64,000 bases of DNA from Neoceratodus forsteri (taxonomy: Eukaryota; Chordata; Ceratodontiformes; Ceratodontidae), in assembly GCA_016271365.2 (NCBI GenBank), contig CM057452.1, positions 828,598,001 to 828,662,000 of the forward strand, read 5' to 3'. Position numbers and translations under genes: made by a program. This document shows, one piece after another, positions 1 to 11,300 of this stretch. The first letter of the stretch is position 1. Every line of letters begins with the position of its first letter. The notes under the pieces are model-generated. The model was not told the DNA's origin. It saw only the letters and a program-made list of their open reading frames with translations, and ran no database searches.

Positions 1-239
1 CCAAGGTACCCTACATTCTACTTTGAGGATGCTTCAGTCAAAGACACATCAAAATACAAATTTGGCAAAACTAGGTGTAGAAGTGATTTGGTTCATATGA
101 AACTTCCTGCCCTGGTGGTAGAGGAACTTTCCCACACCATCTCTAGAATTTAACTTTTCACTGTGCTACTCGAAGTTCACAGAGAAGTAGAAATACACAC
201 TGGTTACACCAGTTTCTAAAACCAGAGACCACATTAGCC

Positions 240-1790
240 TTGCCAGTTACAAAGATATTTATTTTCTCTCCCCATTGTCAAAGACCTTCAAGAGAATACT
301 CTCTGACCAACTTGTCATATACCTGTAACAATACAGCATCCAGTATAAAGGGCAGCATGGCTTCTGGAAGCTCCACAGCACCAACTCGGTGCTGTTGCAA
401 TACACCAGCTATGATCATAAGACCCTTGACAATGGTGAATTAGTCAGAACTATATATATATTGACCTTACTAAAGTCTTCAATCTGGTCAATGATAAGCT
501 TCTACTTAACAAACTCCTTGGCCTGAGCTTGTCACAGAACACAGTTGATTGGTTCCACAGCTATGTCATCAATTGTTCCTAGCAGGTGAAGACTGATCAA
601 TCTTTGTCCGATATTAGCGGACTATCTATTGGTGTCCCCCAGAGCTCCAACTTGGACTCACTCCTTTTTGGCCTCTTCATAAATCAACTGTCTGATGCAT
701 GTCAGACTGCAAACATATTCCTCTATGCTAATGATGCTGTCATCTATCCAAAAACCCTGACCTTGACAGCCTTACTGCCTCTCTCCAAAGTAACTCTCAG
801 TCACTTGAAAGCTGATTCTCTAACAAGAAACTGTTCCTCAAGTACAAAAAAACCAAAGACTATGCCTTCTCTAGCCTCCCACAGAAGAGGAATGTGCCTC
901 TCTTTGTCATCCGAAATGACCAAGGTCACTTTGAACAGGTGGAGACTTTCAAATACCTTGGAGTAACTCTGGATGACACTTTACCTTTTGTACTCCATGT
1001 TGACAGTCTGGTGGCCATAGTTACCAGAAGACTGGGTGCCTTGTATCGTAAAAGGAATAATCTCTCTGGGGATGCTAGATGCCTTATTGTGACCAGCTCC
1101 ATTCTGTCACTTATAGATTAGGGACTCCCTGTCTATTCCTGTCTATGGTGCTGCCTGTGACACAGTGCTAATCAGAGTAAAGCTGATCTGTATTAAGGCA
1201 TGTCCTTTGGTACATGGTGCAGATAACCACACTTATACTTTTACCCTTCACACACACTAACTGGCTACCTTTACCCAGCAGAATAAAGCTACAGACCTGG
1301 TTGTGAGCCAAAAATGTGCTCTTGGGCCTAACACCCCCTGCTTTAACAAATTGCTTCTGTACCATCTCCAACCAACACAACACCAGGAACATGACCTTAA
1401 GCCTCCTTTCAGGCATACTCAGCTGGGAAAGTGGTCATTTGCCATCAAGGTTGTTAAATGGTTAAACGATATATCTAATACACTGATGAATTTCCCCAAG
1501 TTTAATCAGTCTAAGAGATCTTTGAGGTCTGCCTTTGCAGTTCAATAAATGCAAATGCAACCATTAAGCAGTTTTATTCAGTTTCTCACTGTACATAACC
1601 TGTGCCTTTTTATACAACGATCTGTATCAAGTTTTTCAAAACTGTGTGTAATTGTTCTGCCTCAAGTGCTTGGAGCCTCACTTGACTGCATTTCTACTGG
1701 AACTCCTTATTATACTTTGCAAATGAGCAATTGTGCTCAAAGGTAATTGCTAACATTTTCAATAAATAAGTAAAATAAAATAATGACCAT
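240..1790 (+). mobile_element. L2-type LINE remnant, RT to 3' end
   Basis: Fragment of a non-LTR retrotransposon. The reverse transcriptase palm is readable as SIGVPQSSNLDSLLFGLF (family consensus GVPQGSxLGPLLFxLF) near 628-681. It is followed by the catalytic box LYANDAVIY (724-735), then by FKYLGVTLDD and SSILSLID near 945-1120. The second catalytic Asp of the YxDD box is not intact: the box reads YAND. The frame changes near 900, and stops follow 1120. The copy ends in an A-rich tail with AATAAATAA near 1760-1787. The endonuclease is absent, so it is 5'-truncated and inactive. Wording is closest to the L2-type LINE at 19.2-22.0 kb. Exact ends are uncertain by about 50 bases. Confidence 0.8.
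586..1121 (+). pseudogene. Reverse transcriptase fragment (two frames)
   Basis: Coding portion of the LINE above. The first frame (586-966) carries palm motifs and the mutated YAND box. The second frame (894-1121) carries the post-palm FKYLGVTLDD segment and ends at a TAG after SSILSLID. The overlap of the two frames shows a single frameshift near residue 105. Family members continue about 250 residues past this point; here only stop-ridden traces remain to about 1540. It is a dead fragment. Confidence 0.75.
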
Positions 1791-2744
1791 TTAAAGAGTT
1801 TAGGTCCACCTTTTAGGGCAAACATCAATGGGAGGGAGGAGTGACCTTTATAAAGCACTTTCTGTGCTTGTGTACAGCTGTAGCATTCCATGTTGCTCCA
1901 AAGTCCACGTCCACCTTAGCCAAACCGGACCCCTCTTTCACTCCTTCTGCTGATTTGCCCTGGACAGTTCCCTTCATACCCACCACTGCTCCTTGTACTC
2001 CTCCCTCTCCCTCCTAGGGTTGTGACCTGTCCAGTTTTAGACTGGATAATCCATTTCTTAGGGCCCTTATCCCATCATATGGTTTTGCTTAAATGTAGTG
2101 CAGTTTAGGGGCCATTTTGACTGCTCACATAACTCTTAAAATTAATTGTATTAAATCATTTACTGTTGTGGCTGAGGGTTCAGGTTACAAAAAAGTTCTG
2201 ATGTCATACAGATCTTTTTAAAAACAGTCAGGCTGGGTGGTGTTAAGTATGACCATTAAGACCATTAACAGTAAATCAACATAATCTGTTCCATTCTGAA
2301 TTTTAAATATGGTCTTTTACTGCTGTGATAAGCAACTGCTTGTATACCTTTATACGCTATCCTGTATTCTTTTTTGTTTGTCCTACAATCTGATATGTTT
2401 TTAACCATTTTTGTTAAATTAATTATCTTAATTTTATTGCATTTGTCACTACATGGATTCTGTCTCACCTGAGTCCTCACTAACTGCTGTTCTCATTTTT
2501 CATAGTACCTGGACATTCCATGATATTAGTTACACCATTAAATGCCAGTCTGATGAATAGCATGTAATGGTGTATCTATTGTTGTGGATTGTCTTAGAAA
2601 TATGAAAAGAAACAGCAGTAGCTACTGGGGTAGAAGGAACACAAAGCAGAATTGAGGTACCGCAAACATAGATTATTAATTTATCAAAAATGGGATAACG
2701 AATATCAGAATACATGACTGACATGGAAAGGAAAAGGGGACTGT
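1791..2744. other. No gene seen
   Basis: AT-rich single-copy-looking sequence. It contains a C-rich patch at about 1900-2020. The short ORFs lack recognisable motifs. No repeat family or RNA gene is recognised. Confidence 0.5.
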
Positions 2745-2965
2745 GTTTAGCAAAGGTTAAAGCAATGAGCTGTAGACAAGATTGGTACATTCTGCAGACC
2801 TGGTTTTGATTTTCACAGCCTCAACTTGCATACTGTGTCGCCCTGAGCAAGTCACTTAACCTCCCTGTGCTGCCAGGTTGCCCCTGTAAATGGGCCTTGT
2901 GCCCAATAGGCCTTAACTGGCTATCAAATTATGAAAATAAAATAAAAAATTAAAATAAACACATA
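2745..2965 (+). mobile_element. CORE-SINE (MIR-like)
   Basis: tRNA-derived short interspersed element. A degenerate tRNA-type head precedes the phrase GACCTGGTTTTGATTTTCAC (B-box position). Next comes the CORE-like stretch with CTTGCATACTGTGT and GAGCAAGTCACTTAACCTCC. The 3' part (AATAGGCCTTAACTGG followed by an A-rich AAAATAAAATAAAA tail) resembles the ends of the L2-type LINEs in this window. That is as expected for a SINE mobilised by an L2-type LINE. Related copies on the minus strand lie at 14.0, 60.4 and 63.8 kb. Confidence 0.75.
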
Positions 2966-3089
2966 ATAACGGAATAAAATGATTTCCTCTCTTTGAAGTC
3001 TTCTCAGACATTAAAAATACTTTGGAGGAGGAGCAATATACTCATCGTAAAAACAGGTGAAACCAGGGGTGGAGTTTAAAGTATCACTC

Positions 3090-3990
3090 TGTATCACTCA
3101 GTGTGTTAGACAGAAGCAGATTTGTGGCCCATCAAGTCTGTCTCCCACTCTTAGTGGGTGTATTATACCCTGATGTTAAAAATTTGAAGGTACCAGTCAA
3201 ATACAATCTTAAATCTGTCAAATCTGGTGATGTTGACTTGGTAATGGGATAGAGTATTCCATGCTTTCGATGCCCTTACTGTGTAAATGTTGTCCCACTT
3301 GTTAGTGTTGGTCTTTAGTATTTTCAGTGGCCAGTTATGAGATCTTCAATTGACCTTTCTGTTCCTGGTTCCTATGTCACATTGTGTAGTGAGATCTGTG
3401 TCATTTAATATTTTATACAGTAATAACAAGTTGCCTCTTTTCCTTCTCTTTTCCAAGCTAAGCAGGTCCAAGTTCCCCAGTCTTTCACCATAGGGCATAT
3501 TCTTAAGCCTCACGATCATCTTGGTGGTACTTCTCTGTACACTGTCAATGAAGTTGATGTCTCTTTTAAGATAGGGGGACCGGCTGTAAACGCTAGATCA
3601 TGTCCTAAACCTAACCCCTCTATGACAACTGCGACTAATACTCTTCTCACCTTGGACTGCCTATAGTTAATGCCAATAACACCGTTGACTTGTTGTAATG
3701 AAACTGTATCTACCAACTTTGTCTAAATGTACCCACTGACTATGTATGTACTCTGAAACTGTGTTACTGTATTCTACCAGAATCCTCACCTAATGTAAAG
3801 TTGTTGGTGTTCTCAACCCTGGGTCACCCCTGAAAAGGGATCTCTGGTCTCAGAGGCTTACCTGGTCACCAAAATCTAAATAAATAAATAAAAGAGGGAC
3901 CTGTAGTCCATATGTGGCCTTACATATGTTCTGTATAGGAGGAACAAATGATGCTCACTTCTAGACATGAATGCCTTTTGGTTGCAGCCA
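3090..3990 (-). mobile_element. CR1-type LINE 3' portion, split by an L2 insertion
   Basis: On the minus strand the sequence translates in pieces to KRDINFIDSVQRSTTKMI and LDLLSLEKRREKRQL. These are the conserved C-terminal CR1 ORF2 phrases (family form: LEKVQRRATKMI...YEERLxxLxLxxLExRRxRGDL). The CR1 run stops at about 3573 and resumes at about 3902 after an inserted L2 3' end. Only the C-terminal part and 3' UTR are present. Many stops; non-functional. Confidence 0.75.
3582..3893 (+). mobile_element. L2-type LINE 3' end inserted in CR1
   Basis: The fragment ends in the L2-type 3' signature CCCTGGGTCACCCCTGAAAA ... GGTCACC followed by AAATAAATAAATAAAA. It is flanked by GGGGGACC (3574-3581) and GAGGGACC (3894-3901), a 7/8 match consistent with a target-site duplication. 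The body is about 310 bases of 3' UTR with no coding motif. The insertion is younger than the CR1 it interrupts. Confidence 0.75.
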
Positions 3991-4435
3991 GGTGTGTTTT
4001 AGTATTTGGTTTTCACCTCATCCAAAGGTTGCAACACTACTACCTCTCTTGATGCCAGGTACCTCACCCATTGTGTTTCATTTATCTGGAATTTCTTGCT
4101 TGGCTCCCTCCCCACTTACCTTGCCTCATTCCACACTCCCACTCCCACCCCCCACCTCATACTCCCTTCACAACTTTGGCACCCGCTCTATCATATTATC
4201 TCCTAGGACATCTTTTGCTGGGAAAGCTGCCTTCTCCTTATGCTTCCCCAAACTTTGAGGCCTTCTCCCCCTGCCATCTGCTCTTCACGTTTCCTCCACT
4301 TACTCAAAATGTCTCCTCCATGACTTCACTACTCACCTGCAGTTCCTCTGCTACTGAGCTGCTGCAATTCACCCCTTAACCCCAGCACCCCCTCTGCCCT
4401 GCAGCTCCCCCTACTCCCTCCAAAATTCGCAACCT
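3990..4435. other. Pyrimidine-rich stretch, no gene seen
   Basis: C/T-rich sequence with runs such as CCCACTCCCACCCCCC. Three overlapping Pro/Ser/Leu-rich ORFs arise from base composition. No family motif is visible. It could be a LINE 5' UTR or decayed repeat. Confidence 0.4.
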
Positions 4436-6720
4436 TTACTCAATCAATCAATCAATTTTATTTGTATACTGGAAGGTATGTGAGCAAAAATGCCCATTTT
4501 CACAAACGTCCAGTGGAGAAAAACAACAAATGCAGTATAAAGACATAACAGTATAAAAAGATTACAACATATGGGTAAGAGTATCTATAGCACAACATAA
4601 CGTGGCATAACAGTTTCAAATTTAATTACAGGCTGGATAAAGTAATAGGATGCATAGTGTTAACATTGTAAACAAAGAGAGAGAACAGACATAAGGAAAG
4701 GAAGGAAATGGGTGGGGCAGAAGCCCAAAAGTGCAGTGGTTGGGGATAGTGCAAGTCTATGGGGTTTGGTACTGTAGCATGGGGGGAAGGGCTTTTGAGG
4801 AGGCAGGACTTGGTAAAGGAGAATATGAGAGGAGAGTGCAGGAAAGAGTGTTGGGGACAGCGAGGATGAGGTGGAGGCAGAGTTGTAATGTGGGAGGGTG
4901 CCAGGAGTTTATAGCCGGAATTTCATGGGGACCAACCTGGGCAACCGCAGTCAGCCGTACTGAGGAAATGAGCCTTGAGGGAGGAGTTGGAAGAAGTAAT
5001 GAACCTACAGGCCTGGATAGATGGGGAGGTTTGTTGTATAAATTAGTGCCCTGTAAGAGAGAGTTTTGAGCCTGCTTAGTCTGATAAAAGGAGTGGCAAA
5101 ACCAAATTGGAGGCCCTCTGGTCAGATGACTGGGTACCGAGAGCAGGAAAAGGAGTTACACTGGATGGCAGCAATTTGAGGTGGATCTTGTTGAGGAAGA
5201 CAGCATTTTTAGATTAAACCACCCTTCTAATGTGGGCCAGCTGAGGGAGGAGTAGAGTGTACAGTGGTGAGTTTTCCAGGGGAGACCAGTGACAAAACGA
5301 ACAATACTATTGTAAGTGGATCTTAGTTTGGAGAGAGGAGTAATGAAAAGAGAGGTAAGAAGACTATGGAACCATAGTCTAGAAGTGGCAGGAGAAGAGA
5401 GCTGGCAAGGCGAAGTCTGGATGCCAGAATCAGGAACTTTCTGATCCTCTAGAGGAGACCAAGCCTCATGTGGATCTTCTTAATGAAGTTGTTGATATGA
5501 ACATTGAAGGAGAGGTGGGGGTTTGAGTGGAGACCAAGGTATTTGAATTCAGACACCTGTTCGATGCGGTTTCCAGAGTTATTGAGTAGTGTGAGGTCAG
5601 GGATGGGGGCTTTTCTAGGGCCCGAGAAGATCATGAACTTGGTCCTTCTTGAAATTTAGGACCATGCTATTCCCTGAAAACCAGGAGGAAACTTACTGAA
5701 GTCAGACTGCAAATTGTGGAACATGGTGACAGGGTTTTCATCTCTGCAGGGCAGTGTCATTGGCATAAAGGACAAGTTGAGTGGATAGGCAGATAGAGGG
5801 AAGGTTGTTAATGAAAAGTGAGAAAAGAAGAGCGCCCAGGATAGAGCCCTTGGGACCCCATATGTAATCGGACATTTGGTGGAGAGGTGACCTCACTGGA
5901 GGTTAGATGGAATATCCTGGAAGGTAGCTTCTGACCCAGTCACCTACATTTTCCAAAGGCGAAGATCTTTAAGCGTGTCAAGGAGGATGGGATGGTCCAC
6001 AAGGTCAAACGCCTTTATCTAGATCCACAACAACAGACCCAGTGTACTTGCCTTTGTCATTGGCCTTAAGGATGTTGCTCGTGAAACTGACCAGGGCTGT
6101 TTCAGTGCTGTGTCCAGACCTGAACCCATATTGGGCACTTGAGGTAGTTGGTAGGATTGAGGTAGGAGGAAAGTTGAGAGTGCACTACTTTCTCAATAAG
6201 TTTGAGAGTGGGCAAGGAGGGAGATGGGGAGGTAGTTTCAACATTGTTTTTGGACCCAGGTTTGAATAATGGTTTAATAATAGTGGTTTCCAGGTATTAG
6301 GAAGAGCCTGAACATAGGGATCGGTTAAGTAGCTTGGTGATGGGAACCGCTAGGACACCAATGACCAGTCTGAGGATTTTATAAACAATACTGTCAGCCC
6401 CTTTACTGGGTTCCAGGTTGTTCTTATCAATAAGCTTGAAGGTATCAGCAGGTTTGAGGACCTTAAAGTAGAAGTTATGGAGGAGCCAAACCATACTGTG
6501 TAGGTAGCTGGGGTGAGAGGGAGGAGGGTAAGCAGGGGAGGCTTATAATTTTCAAAGTCACCAAAGAAGAGTTGAAGATGTTGCCACTTCTGTAGGGTCA
6601 TTGGTTTGTGTACCACCATGGTAAGAGTGATGGGATCAGAATGTTTGGTCTTGCCAGTGAGTTGAGGGTACCCACAGCTGACAGAGGCATGAGGAGGCCC
6701 CAAGTTGTTTATTATGCTGG
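4436..6720 (-). mobile_element. L2-type LINE with (ATTG)n tail
   Basis: Minus-strand LINE. Its 3' end is the TCAA repeat at 4439-4456, which is (ATTG)n on the element strand. The translated pieces run in RT order: NNLEPSKGADSIVYKILR, AFDLVDHPILLDTL, a decayed GVPQG segment (GVPRALSWALFFSHFSL), and a catalytic box reading YAND at 5756-5767. Then comes ISEFKYLG-like VSEFKYLGLHSNPHLSF (5449-5634). Several stops and frame changes interrupt it. The endonuclease is missing or lies beyond 6720 unrecognised. The tail resembles the (GATT)n tail of the LINE ending at 47.6 kb. Confidence 0.8.
5449..6494 (-). pseudogene. Reverse transcriptase remnant of the 4.4-6.7 kb LINE
   Basis: Broken RT core. The segment 6297-6494 carries the fingers motif with SKGADSIVYKIL and a degraded SLCSGSS end. 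The region 5640-6050 carries AFDLVDHPILL and YGVPRALSWALFF in stop-interrupted frames. The piece 5449-5634 is the post-catalytic FKYLG region. At least two frameshifts and several stops are needed to link them. The catalytic second Asp context is altered (YAND). No activity is expected. Confidence 0.7.
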
Positions 6721-7322
6721 AAGTTGATTTTGCTTTCTTTCGACGATTTACACTTGTTTCATAGGGATCTATAAAGTGAGAGCTGGAGGGTCATTTGTGC
6801 TTTGAATAACAAGCCCAGGCTTTGTCCTTCAATCTTATGATCTTGAGCTCCCACCCGAACTCTGGACTGCATTTTGACTACTGCTAATTGTCCTCTTTCA
6901 GGACTTTATTACATTGTAATGAATTACACATATAGTATATGAACATACGAAAATATGAAATAGCCATCAGAATGAGGCCCTTTGGTCTATCAGTCTGCTC
7001 AATGCACAGGGATTACAGCTCAGGCTGTTGTCCCCATTCCCCCTTCGACATTTCCATCCATTAACTTCTCCCTACCATGACACTTTTCCTCCCCTGTATC
7101 TATCCAGCCACTCTTGAAGCTAATCACTGTCTTCACTGAGATCACCTTTTCTGGTAGCGCATTCCATTTGGTCACCACCCTTTCTATGAAGAATGTCTCC
7201 TGACCTCCCTCCTAATCGTCCCCTCCAGCTTAAGGCTGTGTCCCTTCCTAATTTTGTTGCTGCTTAGCCAGAAGATACCCTCCTTGTACACCTACTGATC
7301 TCTTTCAAGAACTTAAAGTGTT

Positions 7323-8390
7323 TCAATCATGTCCCCTCTCCCTTCTGTCCTCCAGGGCGTACATGTTCAGGGCCCCCAGCCTCTCCTTGTACAATCTACC
7401 TTGTTGCCCTGTATTCATCTTCACAGCCCTCCTTTGGAACCTCTCCATCAGGTTGATATCCTTTTTGAGGTGAAGGCACCAGAACTGCACTGCATACTTC
7501 AGATGCAGCCTCACCAGCAACTTATACAAGTGCAGAATCACCTCCGGTCTCCTAATGCTGACCCCCATGGCTATGCACCCCAACATTCTGTTTGCCCTTG
7601 CCACCATCTTCCTATATTACGTAGAGTGCTTTAGGTCACTAGATATCATCACTCCTGGATCTTTCTCCTCCATAGTGGGAGATACCTGGACACCTTCCAG
7701 GTAGTTCTCTGTTCTGGGGTTTCTGGTTCCAGTGTGCATGACCTTGCATGTTTTGGCATTGAAGCCCAGCTGCCAAATCCTGGACCACCTCTCAAGTCTT
7801 CTTAGGTCCTCTTTAAGGTCCTGTATCCACTCTGCTGTATCAGCCCCCCACAAAGCTTGGTGTCATCTGCAAACAGGCACATTTTGCCCTTGATGCTATC
7901 TCCAATGTCATTAGTGCACATGTTGAACAGCACTGGCCCCAGCATTGAGCCCTGTGGTATATCACTTGTGACCACCCTGGTACTAGACAACTCTCCTCCA
8001 CTATCAACTTTTGTGACCTGTTCCCTAGCCAGTATTCCATCCACTTAACCATCTTTTCTCCTACTCTGAGGTCTATCAATTCCCTGATCAAACTCCTATG
8101 TGGTACAGAGTCAAAGGCCTTGCTAAAATCCAGGTAGAGGATATCCACTGCCTGGCCCCATCCAGTGTTTTGGTAACCCAGTCAAAGAAGTTGATCGAAT
8201 CATTTGACAAGACCTCCCCCCATAAATCCATGCTGCCTTGCATCCTAGAGGCCAAACCATGTCCCTCCAGGTGCTCTGTCAATCTTTCCTTCAGTATTGT
8301 CTCCCAAATCTTGTACACTAGTGCAGTGAGACTGACTGGCCTGTAGTTCCCTGGATCATCTCTGGGACCACTCTTGTGGAAGGGCACCAC
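7323..8390 (-). pseudogene. CR1 ORF2 reverse transcriptase (frameshifted)
   Basis: RT region in overlapping frames, read in element order. First is MVPFHKSGPRDDPGNYRPVS (8331-8390), the start of the RT core. Next are LDFSKAFDSVPHRSLI (8088-8148 region) and DIPQGSMLGPVLFN. The catalytic box is LFADDTKL, with FADD intact at 7862-7873. Then come VSPTMEEKDPGVMISSDLK and the C-terminal phrase FQRRAVKMN...YKERLGALNMYALEDRRERG. All are CR1-clade hallmarks. The catalytic motif survives, but the frame is broken at least twice. Confidence 0.85.
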
Positions 8391-8594
8391 ATGTGTTATT
8401 CTCTAGTCCTGTGGCACCACACTAGACTCCAGTGAACAACTGTACAGGTCTGCCAGTAGCTGTGCAAGCTCCCCTGCCAGCTCCTTCAGTACCCTAGGGT
8501 GTACTCCATCTGAGCCCAGTAATGTGTCTGTCTTCAAAGCTAGCAGCCCTTTTTCCCCTCTTTCTCCTTCTATTGCCCCATCTGTGCCCTCCTC

Positions 8595-8804
8595 CTACTT
8601 CTGGACCCCTTTCTGCCCCATCATTACCAGTTCATCTTTCTCCTTCATGAAGACTGAGCAGAAGTATTCATTCATTAACTCTGCCTTTTCCCTACTTTCT
8701 TCCACCCACCCATCTCCTCTTCTCAGTCTGACTATTCTTTCTTTCTTGTCTCTTTTCTCTCTTATGTAGTGGATGACCTTCTCCTCTATCTTAATGCCCT
8801 CCAC
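8595..8804 (-). pseudogene. CR1 ORF2 inter-domain segment
   Basis: Short minus-strand frame reading MEGIKIEEKVIHYIREKRDK and later ELMNEYFCSVFMKEKDEL. The NEYFxSVF phrase is the conserved segment just upstream of the RT core in CR1 ORF2 (it aligns with NNHFLSVFS in the CR1 at 17.1 kb). It sits in the expected order between the RT and the decayed endonuclease. Confidence 0.7.
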
Positions 8805-9499
8805 TAACTGCAGTTCTTTCTGTGCCTTTGCTCACTGAACTGCCCATTCCTACCTCCCTCACAGCCCTAGGTATAATTCTCTGTCCTTCTCTCTTGGTCC
8901 TTCTGTACTTCTAATAGGCCAACCTCTTGTCCCTCACTGCCTGGGCTACCTTAGAGCTGAATCAGCTAGGGTGCTTTGCTTTTTGAGGTCTTCTTTTTGT
9001 ACCTAGCACATTCCTCTGTTGCAGCCTCTAATCCTTGCTTAATAATAGCCTATTTTTGGTCCATCTCCATAGTTGTGGTTTTGCTAGGTGCTTTTTCAGT
9101 ACCTTGTCCATTCTCTTAAAGTCCACCCTTTATACGAACAGGATTTTGGTCTTTCTGGGGACACTTCTTTGCCTATGTCCAGTCGTAACCACACAGAGTG
9201 ATGGTCACTTTCACCAGAGGCTCCTTGACTCTTATATGATGTGTACGTGTTCACCATTTGTGAGCACCAAATCAAGATTGTTTTATTCTGGGTAGGTTCA
9301 GTAACTCCCTGGGTCAGAAACCCATCTGAAATGCTTCTAGTAAATTGTGACTCCTAAGACATGTCGTGGATGGCACACTTCATTTCACCCTGGGCAGGTT
9401 GAAGTCCCCCCATCACCACTTCCCCCTTCCCTACAGTCTTCAGGATTTAAAAGCTCAGGTCCTTATCCATACACTGAATCCTTGCCACTGCACAATTGT

Positions 9500-9680
9500 T
9501 AATTTTGGGATGCTTTTTTCTTTATTATTTGTATTTTAGTGAGAATTTTTCCACTTAAAGCTCATTTTTCTTCTGATTTACCCTCCCCTCAGGACGCATC
9601 TGAAAATGAGCTTTTGTCAGCTTAGTAATGTATGTCTTTCCTAGTAAACCTTTTGAAATAGATTAAATAAATAACTAAAT
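9500..9680 (+). mobile_element. L2-type LINE 3' end
   Basis: Short 3' UTR fragment. It contains GGACGCATCTGAAAATGAGC, a variant of the L2-type CACACCTGAAAATAGGC signature. It then runs into AGATTAAATAAATAACTAAA. No coding part is attached. Confidence 0.55.
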
Positions 9681-10222
9681 TTCAATGTGCCCATGCAACT
9701 GGTTTCATGCTTGTGTAACATAGATAAACTTTGGCTGTTCGCCTCTCTATCCATGGGATATACCACCCTGTAGAGGTATGAAGGCAAGGAGCCCTAGGGG
9801 AAGGTTCCACTTCTTGAGGTGCCATGGGAGTGATTCCCTTGGCTAAAGGTACCTTAAGAAGAAGCCCACAGGAGAGAGAGAGGCATGCTGCTGGAGGAGG
9901 AGGGGTGGATGGAGGAAAGGAAAAAATGCTTGTGTGTGGAGTGAGGAGAGCAGCCCTTAAATAGACTGAAGGGTAGTAGGTGGACAGTTGCACCACCCTT
10001 GAACTATACAGGCTCTTAGCCTTTCAATTCAATTTGCCCATGCAACTGGTTTTGTGCTTGTGTAACATAAATAAACTTTGGCTGTTCGCCTCTCTATCCA
10101 TGAGATATACCACCCGTGTAGGGGTACGAAGGCAAGGAAGTCTAGGGGAGGGTTCCATCACTTGAGATGCTATGGGAATGATTCCCTTGGCTAAAGGTAC
10201 CTTAGGAAGAAGCCCAAAAAGA
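9681..10222. repeat. Direct repeat pair, ~190 bp, 347 bp apart
   Basis: Blocks 9681-9872 and 10028-10220 are about 85-90% alike by eye. Both start with CCCATGCAACTGGTTT and share TAAACTTTGGCTGTTCGCCT and ATTCCCTTGGCTAAAGGTAC. The spacer holds a purine-rich segment. The arrangement could be a duplicated LTR-like or SINE-like unit. No gag, pol, primer-binding site or TG...CA boundary could be fixed. Confidence 0.65.
9924..9963 (-). promoter_or_regulatory. TATA-like block, copy 1
   Basis: On the minus strand TATTTAAGGGCTGCTCTC (9946-9963) is followed about 15 bases later by AGCATTTTTT. The same pair of words recurs at 12371-12409 with nearly the same spacing. Conservation of a TATA-like word plus downstream spacing suggests a promoter shared by two copies of one repeat family. 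No transcript evidence is available. Confidence 0.3.
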
Positions 10223-10280
10223 GTATCAAGCAAAGCATACAAGGTAGTGAGCACTTATCGGGGTCGAGGACATGTACATA

Positions 10281-10332
10281 GGTCAGTTGGTAACATAGGT
10301 TCAGTTGGTAGCATGGGTCAGTTGGTAGTATG
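10281..10332. repeat. Short tandem repeat of GTCAGTTGGTA
   Basis: Three imperfect copies of a ~19-base unit built on TCAGTTGGTAxCATRGG. They lie between the direct repeat pair and the inverted repeat downstream. Confidence 0.6.
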
Positions 10333-10450
10333 TTTGAGTAGAGTAGGCAGGAAACAACAGGTGAATAGTGACCCTCTCAGAGGTCTGACTGTAAGATGTG
10401 GAGGCCTGACTTTCTAAGGAGAGAGAGAAAAGCCAAAGGGGGAGACAGGA

Positions 10451-11300
10451 CGCTTACTCATTGCTGCCTGTACCATACCTATCGTGTTTCTTTTGCTGCT
10501 TAGTACCTAATATTATCTCCAGTGGACACCTACCTAAGTGACATGGGGATTATTGCCTAAAGCTAACTAAATATTATGACCTGTGGCACGGAGGAGAGAA
10601 AAAAACCCTTTCAGGAGGAAATCTCTGGGGATCCAAGGCCTAGGTCGCCTTCCTTCCAGGCTTGGGATGTTTTTGATTAGAGATGGCTCTGTTGCTGCAA
10701 TTTGAAAACCCAATCAAAGGGAGGTGGAAAATATTCCAATTTGGAAGAAGGCTCTCACACTATCCCTCTAATGGGAATGCCGTGAAGGGTTGTGAGCAAA
10801 CTCTGCAACACAGCTCCTCCAAGGCAGGGAGAGAAGAGCAACAACTGCTGAGGTGCTCAGCTGGCTTACCGATCTAAAAACAAACCAAGTGAACCAGAGG
10901 CAGTCATGGGAAGAATATGGTAGAAGGTGCCTTAGGCAGCTGGTGCTGTAACTAAAGGATAGCAATATATCCTACCTTTGCAGCTTAGTCAAACTTCAAC
11001 ATCAAGAGGCACCACTGTGCCTGGACTTTCAGATCTAATGGCTAAAGCTCCACCTGGGTGAGGACACTCCCACTATGGAGCGAGGAGGACCCACACCAGG
11101 CATCACATGCTCGGGTTGGTACTAGGGTGCAGGCGGACCGTTGGCTGCAAGCAAGCTCGAAACAATTGATGATCATGGTCAGCTAATCTCATGTAGCAAT
11201 GGTGCAGGCCACACAAGGCACTGGAGAGAATACGAGATACTAATCAGCAAAGAAACACAGTAGGTATGATACAGGCAGCAATGAGTAGTATGGTAAGCAT
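10451..11300. repeat. Inverted repeat, ~70-bp arms
   Basis: The left arm, about 10451-10520, contains CTCATTGCTGCCTGTACCAT and GTGTTTCTTTTGCTG. Its reverse complement recurs with few changes at about 11225-11298 (CAGCAAAGAAACACAGTAGG ... GCAGCAATGAGTAG). About 700 bases separate the arms. The loop has no recognisable gene. It may be a foldback element or two inverted copies of one repeat. Confidence 0.65.

Larger units (their letters stand above)
6935..9480 (-). mobile_element. CR1 LINE, EN to 3' end
   Basis: The longest CR1 copy in the window, minus strand. The 3' UTR-like part starts near 6940 (AACATACGAAAATATG). The ORF2 C-terminus lies at 7323-7607 with LYKLLVRLHLKYAVQFW, the RT at 7617-8390, a linker at 8595-8804, and decayed endonuclease text at about 9030-9440. 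Stops and frameshifts are scattered throughout, so it is an old, inactive copy. Two further CR1 tails on the same strand lie at 50-51.6 kb. Confidence 0.85.

Noticed and set aside
9681..10222. Confirmed LTR pair of a retrovirus-like element
   Set aside because: Only 347 bp apart, no internal coding region, no primer-binding site, no TG...CA ends. No gag, protease or envelope text was seen anywhere in the window.
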